From Polytrichum commune (Eukaryota; Streptophyta; Polytrichopsida; Polytrichales; Polytrichaceae), in assembly GCA_950295325.1 (NCBI GenBank), contig OX485806.1:58769169-58833168 (forward strand): a DNA stretch of 64,000 nt. The letters are read 5' to 3'. Of this stretch, positions 1 to 10,822 are shown in pieces. Both the position numbers and the translations under genes were made by a program. Each line of letters opens with the position of its first letter. Position 1 is the stretch's first letter. Under the pieces are notes generated by a model. It did no database searches. It saw only the letters and a program-made list of their open reading frames with translations, and had not been told where the DNA came from.

Positions 1-1224
1 TACATTCAATTTTATAGATAAGCTGCTACAGTACATTCAATTTTATTGAGGAGCTACTACAGTACACTCAATTCATTGAAATGTTGTAGAATTAGCCATT
101 CAAGTTACGACTACCTTTAGTCATGTAGTTCCAAATCTTACTACCTTTAGTCATACAGTCACAAGTCTGACCAAAAATAGACATGGATGTACAGTCAGGT
201 ACAACATGCTTACGAATTTTTTGGCCCAGAAATTTCAGCCTAGTATGTAGGAACTTTGAGGAGCTCTAGAAGTTGCACTAATGGTTCGCTAAAAGGTTCA
301 CTAATGTGCACTAATGGTTCACTAGAAGGTTCGCTAATGTGTCACTTTTACCCAACAATATAAATCACTATTTCTTCCCCAAAGAAGTGCTTTCCAAGAC
401 TTGTAAAGCATCAATAAAGGATCTGCAACAAGCAACTCACTCCAGCTAAGCCAAGATACAAGAATGTGAGCAACCAAATCACAACCAACCTGTTCAAAGT
501 CTGACCACCATGATCCTTAAAATTACTTATTGAAATTGTCTTGTTGGTTCTCTTGTCAAAATCTTACAGAAGATATTAACTTGAGATGCATAAAAGAATT
601 TGTTGTGCATTTTGATGACACTCCAAATAAGTATCCACAACCATACCTGAAGATGTTAGTATGAGTTTGGCTAGATATGAAAACCCTTGAGCATCACACT
701 ACCTAAGCATACTTATTCTAATAACTACAGTAAAGTGCGAATCTCTCAGTAACACAAATATAATCTCATTTCTTGAAAAATACCCACGAAGACTCTTACG
801 CGAGAAAGTAATGCACCTTCAAAACAACAATTCAAAGTTATGTTTTGAGGATTGGACCTCAAACTTTGAGCAGCGACAATGTCAGACAACACTAACATGA
901 CAAGAACCTCTGTAACCTTCACGCACCTTACAAGCAGTCAACCTCTGATAACTTGTATACATGTCCTTGAAGCTCCCTACCCTCATCATTAAGGTCAAAT
1001 AGGAGGAACCCCAAAATGTGAAATCTCTACTTCACCTCCAGAATTCTTGCCATGTGAATTGCAATAAAATGCAACTCTCAATTGACACATATTAGGGTTA
1101 GTTTGAGAGATGTATCATAGGCTATTGGAATCAAAGCAGCAAAAGTTGGCTTCATTGAGAATGCTTACCGTCAAACCTTCCACAGTGCTTACCCTCAAAC
1201 AGAGCATGTGAAGGGAAGTCGACT
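1..1224. other. Non-coding AT-rich DNA with two GACTA/TAGTC motifs
   Basis: No convincing coding sequence is visible. Two copies of a short motif (CTACCTTTAGTCAT) end at 124 and 154. They match the GACTA-N4-TAGTC palindromes that mark the CACTA element to the right, so this could be part of that element. A short direct repeat built on CAATTTTAT and GCTACTACAGTACA lies at 1-75. No CACTA terminal repeat was found here, so the element's left end may lie outside the window. Confidence 0.4.
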
Positions 1225-1585
1225 GTGGTTGAGTATCTCGATTTATTGGTCGCAGCAAAGCAGGATGAAGAGACTCTCAAGAACAGCTTAAGAGACTTGA
1301 AGAAGAATCACGAATGTGACAAAGATGATGTAAGGTGTCAACGTGAACCATCCTCTCAATGTCTTGCAACGCGGCTGCTGGAAATTCTAAATGTGAAACC
1401 CTCGGACATAGCCATCGACTCGAGTGGCTTGACCCCCTCACCTCTCATCTTCTGGGTGAGCCCCAAAGATTTGTCCGAAGGCGAAGAACTCGGCAGGGGA
1501 GGGTTCGGAGTGGTCCGAGAAACTACATGGTTAGGGATGAGATTTGCAAAGAAAGAGTTCAGGTGCGAGACAACAAATTCTTCAG
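1225..1585 (+). pseudogene. Protein-kinase gene fragment (N-lobe start only)
   Basis: The translation contains a segment reading [19 protein letters not shown] followed by [13 protein letters not shown]. This is a glycine-rich nucleotide-binding loop (GxGxxGxV) and the following strand with the AxK-like lysine, as at the start of a Ser/Thr kinase domain. About 90 residues of non-kinase sequence precede it. Everything after the second strand is missing: no HRD or DFG motif follows, and the frame runs straight into an 18S rRNA fragment. It is a captured or relocated gene fragment, not a working kinase. Its position beside rDNA pieces and a CACTA gene suggests capture by that transposon, which is inference. 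Confidence 0.6.
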
Positions 1586-1612
1586 GCAAGAAATCAAAGT
1601 ATTTGGGTTCCA

Positions 1613-1653
<41 letters not shown>

Positions 1654-1704
1654 AGAAGGGCACCACCAGGAGTGGAGCCTGCGGCTTAATTTGACTCAAC
1701 ACAG

Positions 1705-1739
<35 letters not shown>

Positions 1740-1835
1740 TAGATTGAGAGCATGGCCGTTCTTAGTTGGTGGAGTGATTTGTCTGGTTAATTCCGTTATC
1801 GAACGAGACCTCAGCCTGCTAACTAGAATCCTCTC
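1586..1835 (+). pseudogene. 18S rRNA fragment (decayed)
   Basis: The stretch from AGAAATCAAAGTATTTGGG to GACCTCAGCCTGCTAACTAG follows the conserved 3'-half of nuclear 18S rRNA, including GGAATTGACAGAAGGGCACC and the TTAATTTGACTCAACAC segment. It carries scattered substitutions (for example ACACAGGG where ACACGGGG is expected). About 28 bases are missing between GATTGAGAGC and ATGGCCGTTC, the variable stem present in normal 18S. The fragment covers only about 250 nt and is joined to unrelated DNA on both sides, so it is a pseudogene fragment and not part of an rDNA unit. Confidence 0.88.
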
Positions 1836-2029
1836 CGCTAACTTAGAATTCAAGTGCAGCTTATTATCGGTATTATTCAAGTACAAGCATCATTCACCAC
1901 TTCCTCTTGGTTTACAACAATAGGTCCTTGATGCACAAACTAGGGAAGGAGGGAAGTACGGGCTGTCCCCAATGTCCCATAGGCGTTGGAGGCGACGGAA
2001 CCACGAGGACGCTGGCAGGTATAACCCCC

Positions 2030-2190
2030 CCCCCCTGACCGACCGACCGACCGAGACCTTCTGTGGAAGGTTTGAGGGTAAGTACACCTGCTAGGACCCG
2101 AAAAGTGGTGAACTATGCCTCAGCAGGGCGAAGCCACAGGAAACTCTGGTGGAGGCTTGTAGCGATACTGACGTGCAAATCGTTTGAACA
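2030..2190 (+). pseudogene. 25S/28S rRNA fragment (decayed)
   Basis: CTTCTGTGGAAGGTTTGAGG, then CTAGGACCCGAAAAGTGGTG, AACTATGCCT, GGCGAAGCCA, GGAAACTCTGGTGGAGG and CGATACTGACGTGCAAATCG reproduce a conserved block of nuclear large-subunit rRNA with several substitutions. A short CCGA tetranucleotide expansion sits at about 2039-2055. Homology stops near 2190. With the 18S piece 200 bp upstream and in the same orientation, this may derive from one degraded rDNA insertion; the DNA between (1836-2029) is too diverged for me to assign. Confidence 0.85.
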
Positions 2191-2352
2191 GCAATTGGAC
2201 ATGGGACATTAATTATGAAACCCTAATTCGTTGTTGTTATTGCGATTTTGTAGGTCTTACCTTATAGCAGCAGGGAGGCGGAGAAATGGCGACGTCCACG
2301 GCCGACCTCCTACTCGCACGTCGTCTTCGCGCCAAGGGGTTGTGTTGTCGCC

Positions 2353-2523
2353 ATGGCCAAGTCAAAGCAGTCCACAGAGAGCAAGAGGTCAAGCTCGAAG
2401 AGTACTAAGTCGGCGAGGTCCTCTTCGCAGGAGACGTCCGACGCGGAGCAGTCGAGCGGGGAGTGGGCGAGCAGCAACGGCGGCTGCGACACCGACACCG
2501 ACACCGACGGCAACACCAACAGT
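2353..2523 (+). pseudogene. Candidate first exon of the CACTA gene (Ser/Lys-rich)
   Basis: An ATG in good context (GCCATGG) opens a 57-codon Ser/Lys-rich stretch (MAKSKQSTESKRSSSK and onward) that turns into an Asp-Thr repeat (CDTDTDTDGNTNS) and meets a GTGAGC donor-like site. Low-complexity starts of this kind are usual in Ptta-type genes, but there is no diagnostic motif, so the link to the downstream exons rests on position and strand. Confidence 0.4.
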
Positions 2524-4228
2524 GTGAGCCCAAAATGGTGCCCACATGTGGTGATTAACTCTTTGAAACCAATTTAGTTAAGACTTTGAAGTGTTATGAT
2601 TGTTCACAAAAATATAAAAAGAGTGAAGTGTGGTGTGGATGGAAGTTTAGAGGTTAGGGAGTGTTGTGTGATTGTTTCAAGGTTAAGTTCAATAAGTAAT
2701 GCCTTGACTAGGTGAGTAGGGAGTAAGGTGAGCCAAGGTGAGCTCCGCGGGTTAAATGCCCACATTAGGATCCACCTTGTTGATTTAGGAATGTAAGAGC
2801 TTTGTGGATGGGGTGAGTCCCTACTTAGGAGGAAGGGATTAAAGGATTAAGGCATTGTGATTGGGGGTGCTAATCCTCTCATCCTATCCTTCCCTCATGT
2901 GCTCTCTTCCTCTCTCCTCTTATCTTCCCCTCTCTCATTTTTTTTTTTTTTTTTTTTTTTTGTTTGGTTTCTTCACCTCTCCACTCTCCTCTTAAGAAGA
3001 TGGGGAGTATGTGAGAGTGTGTGGGTGAGCTTGTGTATGTGTGGAGTAATAGAGATGCACGTGTGTGTGCAAGGTTTTTAGCCAAGACCAATTAGTCTTG
3101 AAAATTAGCCTTACATTATTAAATGTGGTTTAGACTCAAGGCATTTATAAACAAGTGCCTAACTCTAGTGTTTAGATTTTTAGTATTGGACTTATAGTAT
3201 TTAGTATTCACTCTTCTAGTTAGACTTATGAGGCTTAGATTTGTAGTGTGGAATTTATGATTGAATAGAAGCACTTGATGGTGCTTAATATTTGGAGGGG
3301 GCTAAGGGTAAGGCCGAAGGAGCTGGACATCTGAGCTGGGCAAGGCCGAAGGCGCTGGACATCTGAGCTAAGTAAGGCCGAAGGAGCTGGACATCTGAGC
3401 TGGGCAAGGCCGAAGGCGTTGGACATCTGAGCTGGGTAAAGCCGAAGGCAGCTGGACATCTGAGCTGGGTAAGACCGAAGGCGCTGGACATCTAAGCTGG
3501 GTAAGGCGAAGGCGCTCGACATCTAAGCTGGGCGAGGCCGAAGGCGCTGGATATCTGAGCTAGATAAAGCCGAAGGCGCTGGACATCTGAGCTGGGTTAG
3601 GGCCGAAGGCAGTTGGAGCTGGGGTTAACCCGGGTGTGAGCCTAGGTTAGCTAGATTAACTTTTAATTAGTTATACTAGCTAACTAGGTTGTGGGTTAGG
3701 CTAAGCCTTTGAGATATTGCAACTTATCAATCAAGGTCTAGCAACTTAGTGGCTTCGCAAAACTTAATCTAGACCATACTAGAATTATTTTAGGCCATCT
3801 TAGTTTTTAGGTAAGTGTTGGATTCATTAGGAAGAAGGTGTGTGTATGACTTTTGAATGTATTGGTGATTAACCATTGAGGGAGTGTTTTTCAACACTTA
3901 CATCCTCTCTGGTAAAAATCAATCACTTATATAACAATGGAGAAAGAGGAGGACTCTAGCAGTGGGAAAGTGAAGAAGAGGATAATCAAGAATGCAAGGA
4001 GAATATCCTTGAGAGCTTGTGTTGCCAAGGCCGCCGGTTGGACCCTTGAGAAGGCCAATTTGGTCCCAAGCCAAGAGGCGACTACTAATAAACAAAGTGG
4101 TTCAAAATGACATGAAGGCCTTGGGATGTGAAGAGAGCATCTTTCAAGATACATACAATACATGTGATTCTCAAAACCATCACCCGGACTAGGACGCTTA
4201 AGGGTGGTGGGTTTGGCCTCACAAACAG
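2524..4228. other. Long intron of the CACTA gene with foreign repeats
   Basis: No coding signal. It holds a run of about 22 T at 2939-2960, a 32-33 bp minisatellite at 3301-3620 (listed separately), and near 4179-4210 a short match (CACCCGGACTAGGACGC) to the 3' part of dispersed repeat family A at 57.7 kb. The intron therefore seems to have grown by insertion of other elements. Confidence 0.45.
3301..3620 (+). repeat. Minisatellite, 32-33 bp unit, about nine copies
   Basis: Tandem copies of a unit built from GGCCGAAGGCGCTGG, ACATCTGAGCTGGG and TAA. Copies differ by a few substitutions or one-base indels (for example AGCTGG versus GCTGG, CGACATCT, GGATATCT). Open reading frames on the minus strand here are by-products of the repeat. 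Confidence 0.9.
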
Positions 4229-4968
4229 CGAGGACTCCGAGGTGGAGGCGGAGGCGGTGAAGTTCAGGGCAACTGCGGCTAAGCCGGGATCGGCAAACGC
4301 GTACGAGGCGCAGAGGCGGGCGAACATTGAGCGCAATCTCGCTCGATTTCGGGAGTTGGGCATCAACAACCTGGCTGCAGGGGTGGCGGGCGCAAACCTC
4401 TCCAAGCCTCCGAAGGCATCTGAGAGAGGGAAAAAACGGCGCAGCTCCACCTCTTCTGAGTGCGTACGTGGGCCTATGTGCTTGTGGTATTAAACCCTAA
4501 TTTCGTTTATTAGCTCCTCCTCTAGCTCCAGTGTGTTTTGTTAATGGAGCCAATGCATAATCCCTATAAGTCCTCTGTAGAGGAAATAATGATGTTGGTG
4601 GCGAACTTGCCGGACGAACGTGTGGAAGAAGTATTCCAGGGAGTTGTTAGATTGCCACATATATCGAGTCATGTCTTGAATTGCATGGCAAATGTGATGT
4701 CTGACATATTTGCAGACTCCAGGGAGGCTCCCATTCCACAGAACCGGAGGTCCACTCGGCAATCTGTGCGGTGTACACAGCCTTCCAGCCAACCTTCAAG
4801 TACGAGGAGATCCGCGAGGATAAGTAGGTCAAACTCAAAATCGAAGAAGAGTGTTGACGATTCAGAGCCTTCTGAAGACAACGAGGACACGGAGTCGGAG
4901 GAGAGGGCATCGGAGGAGGAGGAGGAGGAGGAGCCAGCCTCGCTTGTGCATCTGCACCCTAACCCAAA
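4229..4968 (+). pseudogene. Exons 2 and 3 of the CACTA TNP1-like gene
   Basis: The first exon (about 4229-4460) encodes SEDSEVEAEAVKFRATAAK and then YEAQRRANIERNLARFRELG, a signature of proteins coded by plant CACTA elements, and ends at a GTACGTG donor. A second exon (about 4521-4968) follows a CTCCTCTAG acceptor. It encodes a helical block (VEEIMMLVANLPDERVEEVF), then an Arg/Ser-rich stretch and a run of acidic residues (EDTESEERASEEEEEEE), and ends at AAGGTAACG. Both are in one orientation with the later exons. There is no intrinsic catalytic motif; a DNA-binding or accessory role is inferred from the family. Confidence 0.6.
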
Positions 4969-5392
4969 GGTAACGCATTATCAGGACAATTCTTGACATA
5001 CAATGTTTTTGTAGTCATTCTAGTCGTAGCTTCAGAAAGTATGACTATGACTCTCATTACCTTTAGTCACATCTGCCCTCAACTATGACTAGCTGTAGTC
5101 ACCTAGTCCAAAAATCTGACTACATTTAGTCAAGTAGTTGTAATTGCAATGATCCATTCCAATTAGGTCACCTCTGAGCTAATTGGTAATAAAAATAGAT
5201 GATGCATCTCGAATTCGTTTGGTTTAGGGAGTGAAATGAACTGCAACTCAGTTCATTTATGAACTGAAAGGATTGAGGGTTATGCTCCTAATTTACCTTA
5301 AAATCCCCTACTGTCTGTTGCTGCTATGCTCTTATGTGGAAAGCAAAAATCCGAACCGAAGAAGTCGACATTTCACAAACAAATTTGTGAGG
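4969..5392. repeat. Intron with GACTA-N4-TAGTC palindrome cluster
   Basis: Short palindromic sites cluster at 5020-5140, for example GACTAGCTGTAGTC and GACTACATTTAGTC, plus half sites such as CATTACCTTTAGTCAC. The same motif fills the 3' subterminal zone at 11.2-12.07 kb and another intron at 10.18-10.26 kb. Nothing coding is seen. Confidence 0.7.
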
Positions 5393-8300
5393 CAGGGCGC
5401 ACTGTAGTGGCCATGTGAACCCTTTGAGTGGTCCACCACTCTGCGGGATCACTTTTAGTTAGAATGTTAGCATTAAAAGTTAGAATTGATAGGGAATTTA
5501 TGGAAAATTAGTTCATTTAGCATTTAGCCTAGAAGAAGGAAGGTCAAAATGAAACTAAGTAGTGCTAGAAGATAGCAAAGTAGAAAAAATGTGCTAGCTA
5601 GTAAAAACAACTAGCTAAGCAAATATTAGTAGATGCTAGTTATTAAGCAAATGTTAGTAGATGCTAGCTAAGCAAGTGTTAGTTTATTAGTTAGTGTGAG
5701 GCACACAAGACTATTGGAGGTGTTTTACGTAAGAAGACAAAACCGGCTTGAAGACTTTTGAAGAAAATTAGAAAGAGAGCAAGGGGGCTACTTGCCCACT
5801 TGCCCCCTTGCCAACTCGATGGCGGAAAAATTAGAAAGATTTCTAAAGGTTTTTTGTCGGAGCCACCTCGGCGAGAGGATGGCAACCTCAACCGGGAAAA
5901 CCCCCGAGCCAAAATTTCGAGAAAGGCTTTGAAAAATGGATCCGGTGGAGGAGGGGTCCAACCCTTTTGTCAGAGGGTTTAAAAACCCCTCCTTCCACCT
6001 TATAGCTCTCTTTCTTCCTCTAATGCTTGGGCGAAGCCCTGCTTCAATGTAGTTAGGAAAAAATCCTTTAGCATGCATTCTCAATGGCCTAAAAGAAAGG
6101 CTTGAGAATCTCCTCTACTCTCTCTCCTAGTTAGGTTGTGTGTTTATTAATACACCAACAAAATTATTTCTTCTTTTGTAGAGGTAGGTTGGATGGTAGA
6201 GTTTTGAGTGGAGGCATTCTAGACCTCATCTGCCAATGCCCTGAAGGCTTAGTTCAGAAGCTAGAACAAGATACTTATCATTTTTCTCTTAGAGAGATTT
6301 CATATAGCTATCCATAGCCGTTTCCCATTTGTGATTTGGTTAAGATGACAATTAGTTATGGATTTTCAAAGATGGAGTAGAAAAACTGGGTGGTCTTGTG
6401 GGTAGCGGCTGCTGGATCAGACCTTCAAGCCCAATAGGAATTTTAATTCCAAGAAGTTATATTTTTCCCAAGTATAACTTTTGTGTAGCTTTCCAAAATG
6501 GCTTAGAAAATTTGAATTGAGCATGATTTGAATTAGATATGAATTGTGCAAGATGGGACACATAGTTTGAGAACTTTTGGTTGACTGCTGCATTACAGAG
6601 GATCTGCTGGGTTCACTTCGGCTTACCTTTCTAATCACATATTTTTATCAAATACATCTTTTCAATATCTCTCCAGGGTCATATAGAACGTTTGATTTGA
6701 ATAAGATTTGAATTAGATATGAATTGTTGAAGGTGAGATACATAGTTTAAGTCTTCTTGATTGACTACTGTGTTACAAGGAGTCTGCTGAATTTTTATTA
6801 GCTTAACCTGCTAATGTCATAATTTTCCTAGTTAGAGCTTGTTCATAGCTTTCCAATGGTATAAGGAAAGCCTAGATCCAAGTAGTAAAGAATGTGCTAT
6901 GAATTTTTGAAGTTAGAAGGTAGATAGGTGGGTTGGAAGGGTCGGTTGAATCGACCTCACACTTCCAACCCTCATAACTTTTGCAATTCTTATCCGATTT
7001 AAGTGATTTTTAGATCATTGGAAAGATAATTAGGTGCACTAAGTATAAATATTATGCTTAGGATTAAATTACAATGCAGAATAAATACTTTATATTTTAA
7101 TTGTTAGTTAAGGTACGCTTACTACCAAACTAGTTACAAAGAAGAGGCAAGGGCGACGCTCGGGAAGTGGAGCAAGGAAGGAGGTAGCGGCTCGGCCTAC
7201 ATCGAGCCCAAATCAACCGAGGAGAATTGAGGTAAATTTACTAACGCTAGCCTTCCATTTAGGGTTGGAGGGAGCGCGGCTAAGGTACGCATCTCTAAAC
7301 CCACTCACCTATCTCGTAAGGTCAAGTGGCTTGACCACTTGACCGCCAAGGGAATTCCCAACTCCATTGTTTTCAGGGCCCTTGGTATGTTTTGTGATAG
7401 TAGCTTCATTTATTAGCAAGTTTCGTGTGTGGTAAGTCGGATTAATCACCGACATAACCACTCTTAATGTTGTTGGTGGAAAGGTGGGATTAATGACCCG
7501 CGAATCCACTAATTATGTTGTTGGCCCCATAGATTGGGAGTAATGGCCCCAATTTATGAAGATTGCGCAACAGGTTGAACCTACAGGTCGTCCGTCACCC
7601 TGGTCCCATTGAGTTGCATTTCGTGGTCTATCCAGTGTAAACACATTTAACAATCAAAACATACAAAATAAATCGTTAACCTTTGTTGGCAAGAGACCCG
7701 AATCGGAAACTTAACTCGGTAGAGTGATACCACCCTTCGAACCATTGATTTTCGAATGGGTTTGAGATGTCATTCAACCTTCAAAGGACTTGCACGAGGC
7801 CTTAGAAGGTTCCGAGGTAAGAGGTGCACCAACCAGGTAAGGGGTGATGCCAAATATGTGAATGTAGTGAAGTAGGAGGTGCAAACGAAAGTAAGGAATT
7901 AAGAAGGAATTTGTGTGAAGGGTGGGACTTAGGCCAAGTTCCCCCGCTTAGAAAACTAAATAGAACTAAATAAAGAAATAGGAAGAATTGAATGGTCCAT
8001 CAAATTGTCGTTATTCCGTTCGTTGAGTTAGGGTGGTATGAGTCACACCCGGTTGGGTGTATCAAAACCATCCCAAATTCACAAATTAGGATTGCCTTGG
8101 TTTCAAGGCTGGTACGTCTGCGCGTAGAATAGGTTGTAGGTTAAGGTTAGAACTAGATATGAAATTGGTTAGTGGAGTTTAAAGCCACACTAGTAAAAAA
8201 CTAAGGCCCAACCTCCGGAGATACTACGACGCATATTTAATCTCCCTTAAAAATCTAACTACTCACGTTATACACCTATCATCCGGGTTCGGCTTGGGCG

Positions 8301-8453
8301 CCTGCAAATGCAAGCCACCTTCACCGAAGGGCTTGTGTGATAACTTTTAGGCTCCCTCGAAAGGGGGTGGCCCAAAAGTACCACAGGCCACGGATACTCT
8401 GTTGGAGGAGGATGCGCCACCACAACCGCTGAGCTCGCTGCGAAGAGGAAAGG
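5393..8453 (+). pseudogene. CACTA-gene exon split by a solo LTR
   Basis: An exon that appears to begin after the acceptor at about 5392 and end at the GTAAGC donor after 8453 is interrupted at 5414 by a 2972-bp LTR. One copy of the target GGCCA lies on each side (5409-5413 and 8386-8390). Read across the insertion with one target copy, the flanks give an open stretch ending ELAAKRK just before the donor. The following exon (8594) continues in the same basic style. Confidence 0.5.
5414..8385. mobile_element. Solo LTR, family S (2972 bp)
   Basis: It starts TGTGAACCCTTTGAGTGG and ends AAAAGTACCACA, so it has TG...CA termini, with the 5-bp target duplication GGCCA at 5409-5413 and 8386-8390. A nearly identical sequence with its own duplication lies at 38680-41519, and a third begins at 63618. 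There is no internal retroviral coding region or second terminal copy, so this is most simply a solitary LTR left by LTR-LTR recombination. A TATA-like, promoter-type stretch is possible near 5977-6020. The small reading frames inside (5691-6084, 6417-6638, 7309-7509, 8268-8510) recur in the second copy and carry no recognised domain. Confidence 0.9.
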
Positions 8454-8593
8454 TAAGCACTTTGTCAGTTCATCATAATGCACGTGAAGCAAATTTATGT
8501 TTGTTTCCATAATTATAGCAACAAATCCCTACCCTTTGTTGTGAAGTCCTTCAATACTGCTGCATGATTTCTGTTTTTCATGTCATGTGTAGG

Positions 8594-9566
8594 AGCTGAA
8601 GACGTCAAAACCAGTACAGTGGGCAGTAAAAAGACGTCGTTCTCTATCCACCCCCGAGTTCAGGGTTCCGAAGTACGTGACCCAAGGTTTGCCACGCCTC
8701 ACGAGTGCACCCGCCGTGAAGATGTCGCAGGCATCATGGTCCGCCATTTCAATGGAGCATGATTTCTATGAAGAGGAACCTCCACTGGACGATGTGGCGA
8801 TTCCATCTTCAAATATCGATGATCGCGCTCCTGATTCAGAAGGTGATGAGGACGAGGATGCAGCCATGTCACTGGACCTGGAGATCAAGAAATTGAAGTT
8901 GCAAAAGTTGGAGTTGTTAAGTTCACAACGTCGACGACAAGATGGACAACACGTGCAGGCACAATACTCTGGAGGCAGTGCGCAGCATGGGCAAGGACAT
9001 GGGAGCGATAGGCTGGAGCGAGACACGGTGATGCGGAAGGAGGACTTAGAGCTCCGCAGTCGCAGATGAAAGGTAGAGCTGCAGCAGCAAATGGAAGTTC
9101 GGGAAAGAGAGCACCGTGGCAAGAAGAGGTACACAGTGGAGGTTGACATGAAGGGCCATCCCTGCGGTCAAAACAAACCATTGTGGATAACATGCCTGTG
9201 GGGCCATGCCCAGGATGTGGACTTCAACGTCGACAACTACCACAGGCACAACACAACGATGTTGCTTTCGATCAAGCAACGTGTCGACAACACCTTTGAT
9301 TACGAGGGGGGAATTGGGCGAGTCACCGAGGAAGCCTTCCACTCGTTGTTGACCAGTTGAAGACTAAGAGATATTAGCTGAAGAAGGCATTACTAGCTGG
9401 GAGGACGAAGCCTAAGCACATTCGTCAAGACCATTGGGTGAGCCTCTCAAAGCTGATTGTGGAAGAGAGGAAGATAAAAGAGGTGGAGAAGCTAAAAGAG
9501 AACCGGGCACAGTTGAAGAGGCCATCGATATCGGCTCGGGACTCAGATGAGATTGCAGCAAATCTG
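8594..9566 (+). pseudogene. Main exon of the CACTA TNP1-like gene (Transposase_24-like)
   Basis: The exon follows TGTAG and starts ELKTSKPVQWAVKRRRSLST. It continues through an acidic region and a helical, Gln-rich stretch to the segment WITCLWGHAQDVDFNVDNYH, an RVDNTFDYEGG block, then DHWVSLSKLIVEERK and LKENRAQLKRP. The last two segments match the conserved core of the plant Ptta/En-Spm family. Lesions: TGA at 9067-9069 in frame, a one-base frame change near 9355 and TAG at 9373. The donor is AATCTG|GTAAGT. The exon is recognisable but cannot give a full protein. Confidence 0.7.
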
Positions 9567-9629
9567 GTAAGTTTTGGAAAACCAGCCACTGTTTGAGGCA
9601 GTCAATATTACATTAATCTTTCATGATAG

Positions 9630-10718
9630 GATTCAATGATCCACTTTGCAAGGGAAGACTATGTTGGTGCAGGCCATTGAATTGGAGAGGACTCTAACAC
9701 AGCAAGAACTTGACTTGTCCATGCGAAAGGAAAAGGAGGCCGTAAGTAGGAAGGCAGGTGGCAGCCATGTCTCATCCATGTCTCCAGGAGGAAGTAGATT
9801 TGATCACAGCTCGCCGTCCAGCATGCATTCAAAAATAGTGCCGGATAGAGACATACACAGACGCATGGATGGATTAGAGGAGAGCATGAAGTTGATATTA
9901 GCTGCCTTGAAGATTCCACAGGTAGACGTCGTACCTCCTCCAAATGTACAACTGGAAGGCAGAGCTGCAAGCTGCTCAGCAGAGAACCTGGACAAAAATA
10001 ACATTGTCACAGAACCTGGAAGTGACAGCGGAGGGGAGAAAATGAAGAATGGTTTGAAAATTGGCGATATTGTCTACAGGGGAAAGGTATGTTGCAACAG
10101 TTTGAGACGCATAATCATTATCTTGTTTAAGTTGTGGTGTTTTTGTGCTCGTTGCCTATGAACCTTAAAGTTCCGAATTGCTTATGACTAGTGCTAGTAA
10201 AGTTTATGGAGTCTATGACTAAAGTTAGTCATGTTCTTGACTATTTTTGACTAGGTTTAGTCAAACAATGCCCTTTACCCTGACTGTGACTGTGACTGAC
10301 TCTGGTTGTTCTAAGGGGTCCAAACAAACCTCTGATGGAAGAGAGGACGTGCAGATGGAAGAAGTCAGCAAAGGGAAGGAAGAGGTGGACGACGCTGCAT
10401 TGACGTCCCTGCCGAAGCCTCGTCCATCTGCTGAGAAGAAGAAGAGGATCACTAAGATACAGAAGCTGGAAATCATCGGGGGTGAGCAGAAAATACCCCG
10501 GACGGAGAAGGGTACCACCGGCAAGCAGAGGAGGAAAAACAAGGGGTCCTTGGACGAGGGGGAGCAGAGCCGGTCAGAGAAGGGATCCCCTGTTGTTGAG
10601 CAGAGGAAGACACGGGAACAAGCTGCGAAACAGAAGCAATCAAGCAATCATGTTGTCTTGGCAATAGATAGGAAAGAAGACAAAATGGGGGCTTACCAAG
10701 AGAAGAGCACATCAAAGG
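9630..10718 (+). pseudogene. Two further exons of the CACTA gene (9630-10087 and 10261-10718)
   Basis: The first follows a TGATAG acceptor. In one frame it begins DSMIHFARED and stops soon after; a shifted frame continues LVQAIELERTLTQQELDLSM and later MDGLEESMKLILAALKIPQ, so a frameshift lies near 9650-9680. Its donor is AAAG|GTATG. The second exon (about 10261-10718) is Lys/Glu-rich with no motif and ends at AAAG|GTAAGG. The order and content fit the variable C-terminal half of Ptta-type proteins. Confidence 0.5.
10180..10265. repeat. Intron cluster of GACTA-N4-TAGTC palindromes
   Basis: GACTAGTGCTAG, GACTAAAGTTAGTC and GACTAGGTTTAGTC lie within 85 bp in the intron between the two preceding exons. 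The spacing and arms equal those at 5.0 kb and 11.2-12.07 kb. Confidence 0.7.
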
Positions 10719-10822
10719 TAAGGGTACCCAACGCACTGCACATTTGGTGTTTTTTTAAACTGCATGAATAGTCTTAGTAGCAGTCCTCATTCCCTTCTTT
10801 ACAAGTGTTTGTGTTATTGCAG

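Noticed and set aside
1586-2190. Active rDNA unit
   Set aside because: Only short diverged pieces of 18S and 28S with a deletion, no 5.8S or complete subunit.
2857-3091. Short Phe- and Lys-rich frames
   Set aside because: They span a poly-T tract and carry no motif.
5691-8510. Small reading frames within the solo LTR and again at 38.96-40.84 kb
   Set aside because: They recur only because the LTR is repeated; no domain or codon pattern, and several shift between copies.
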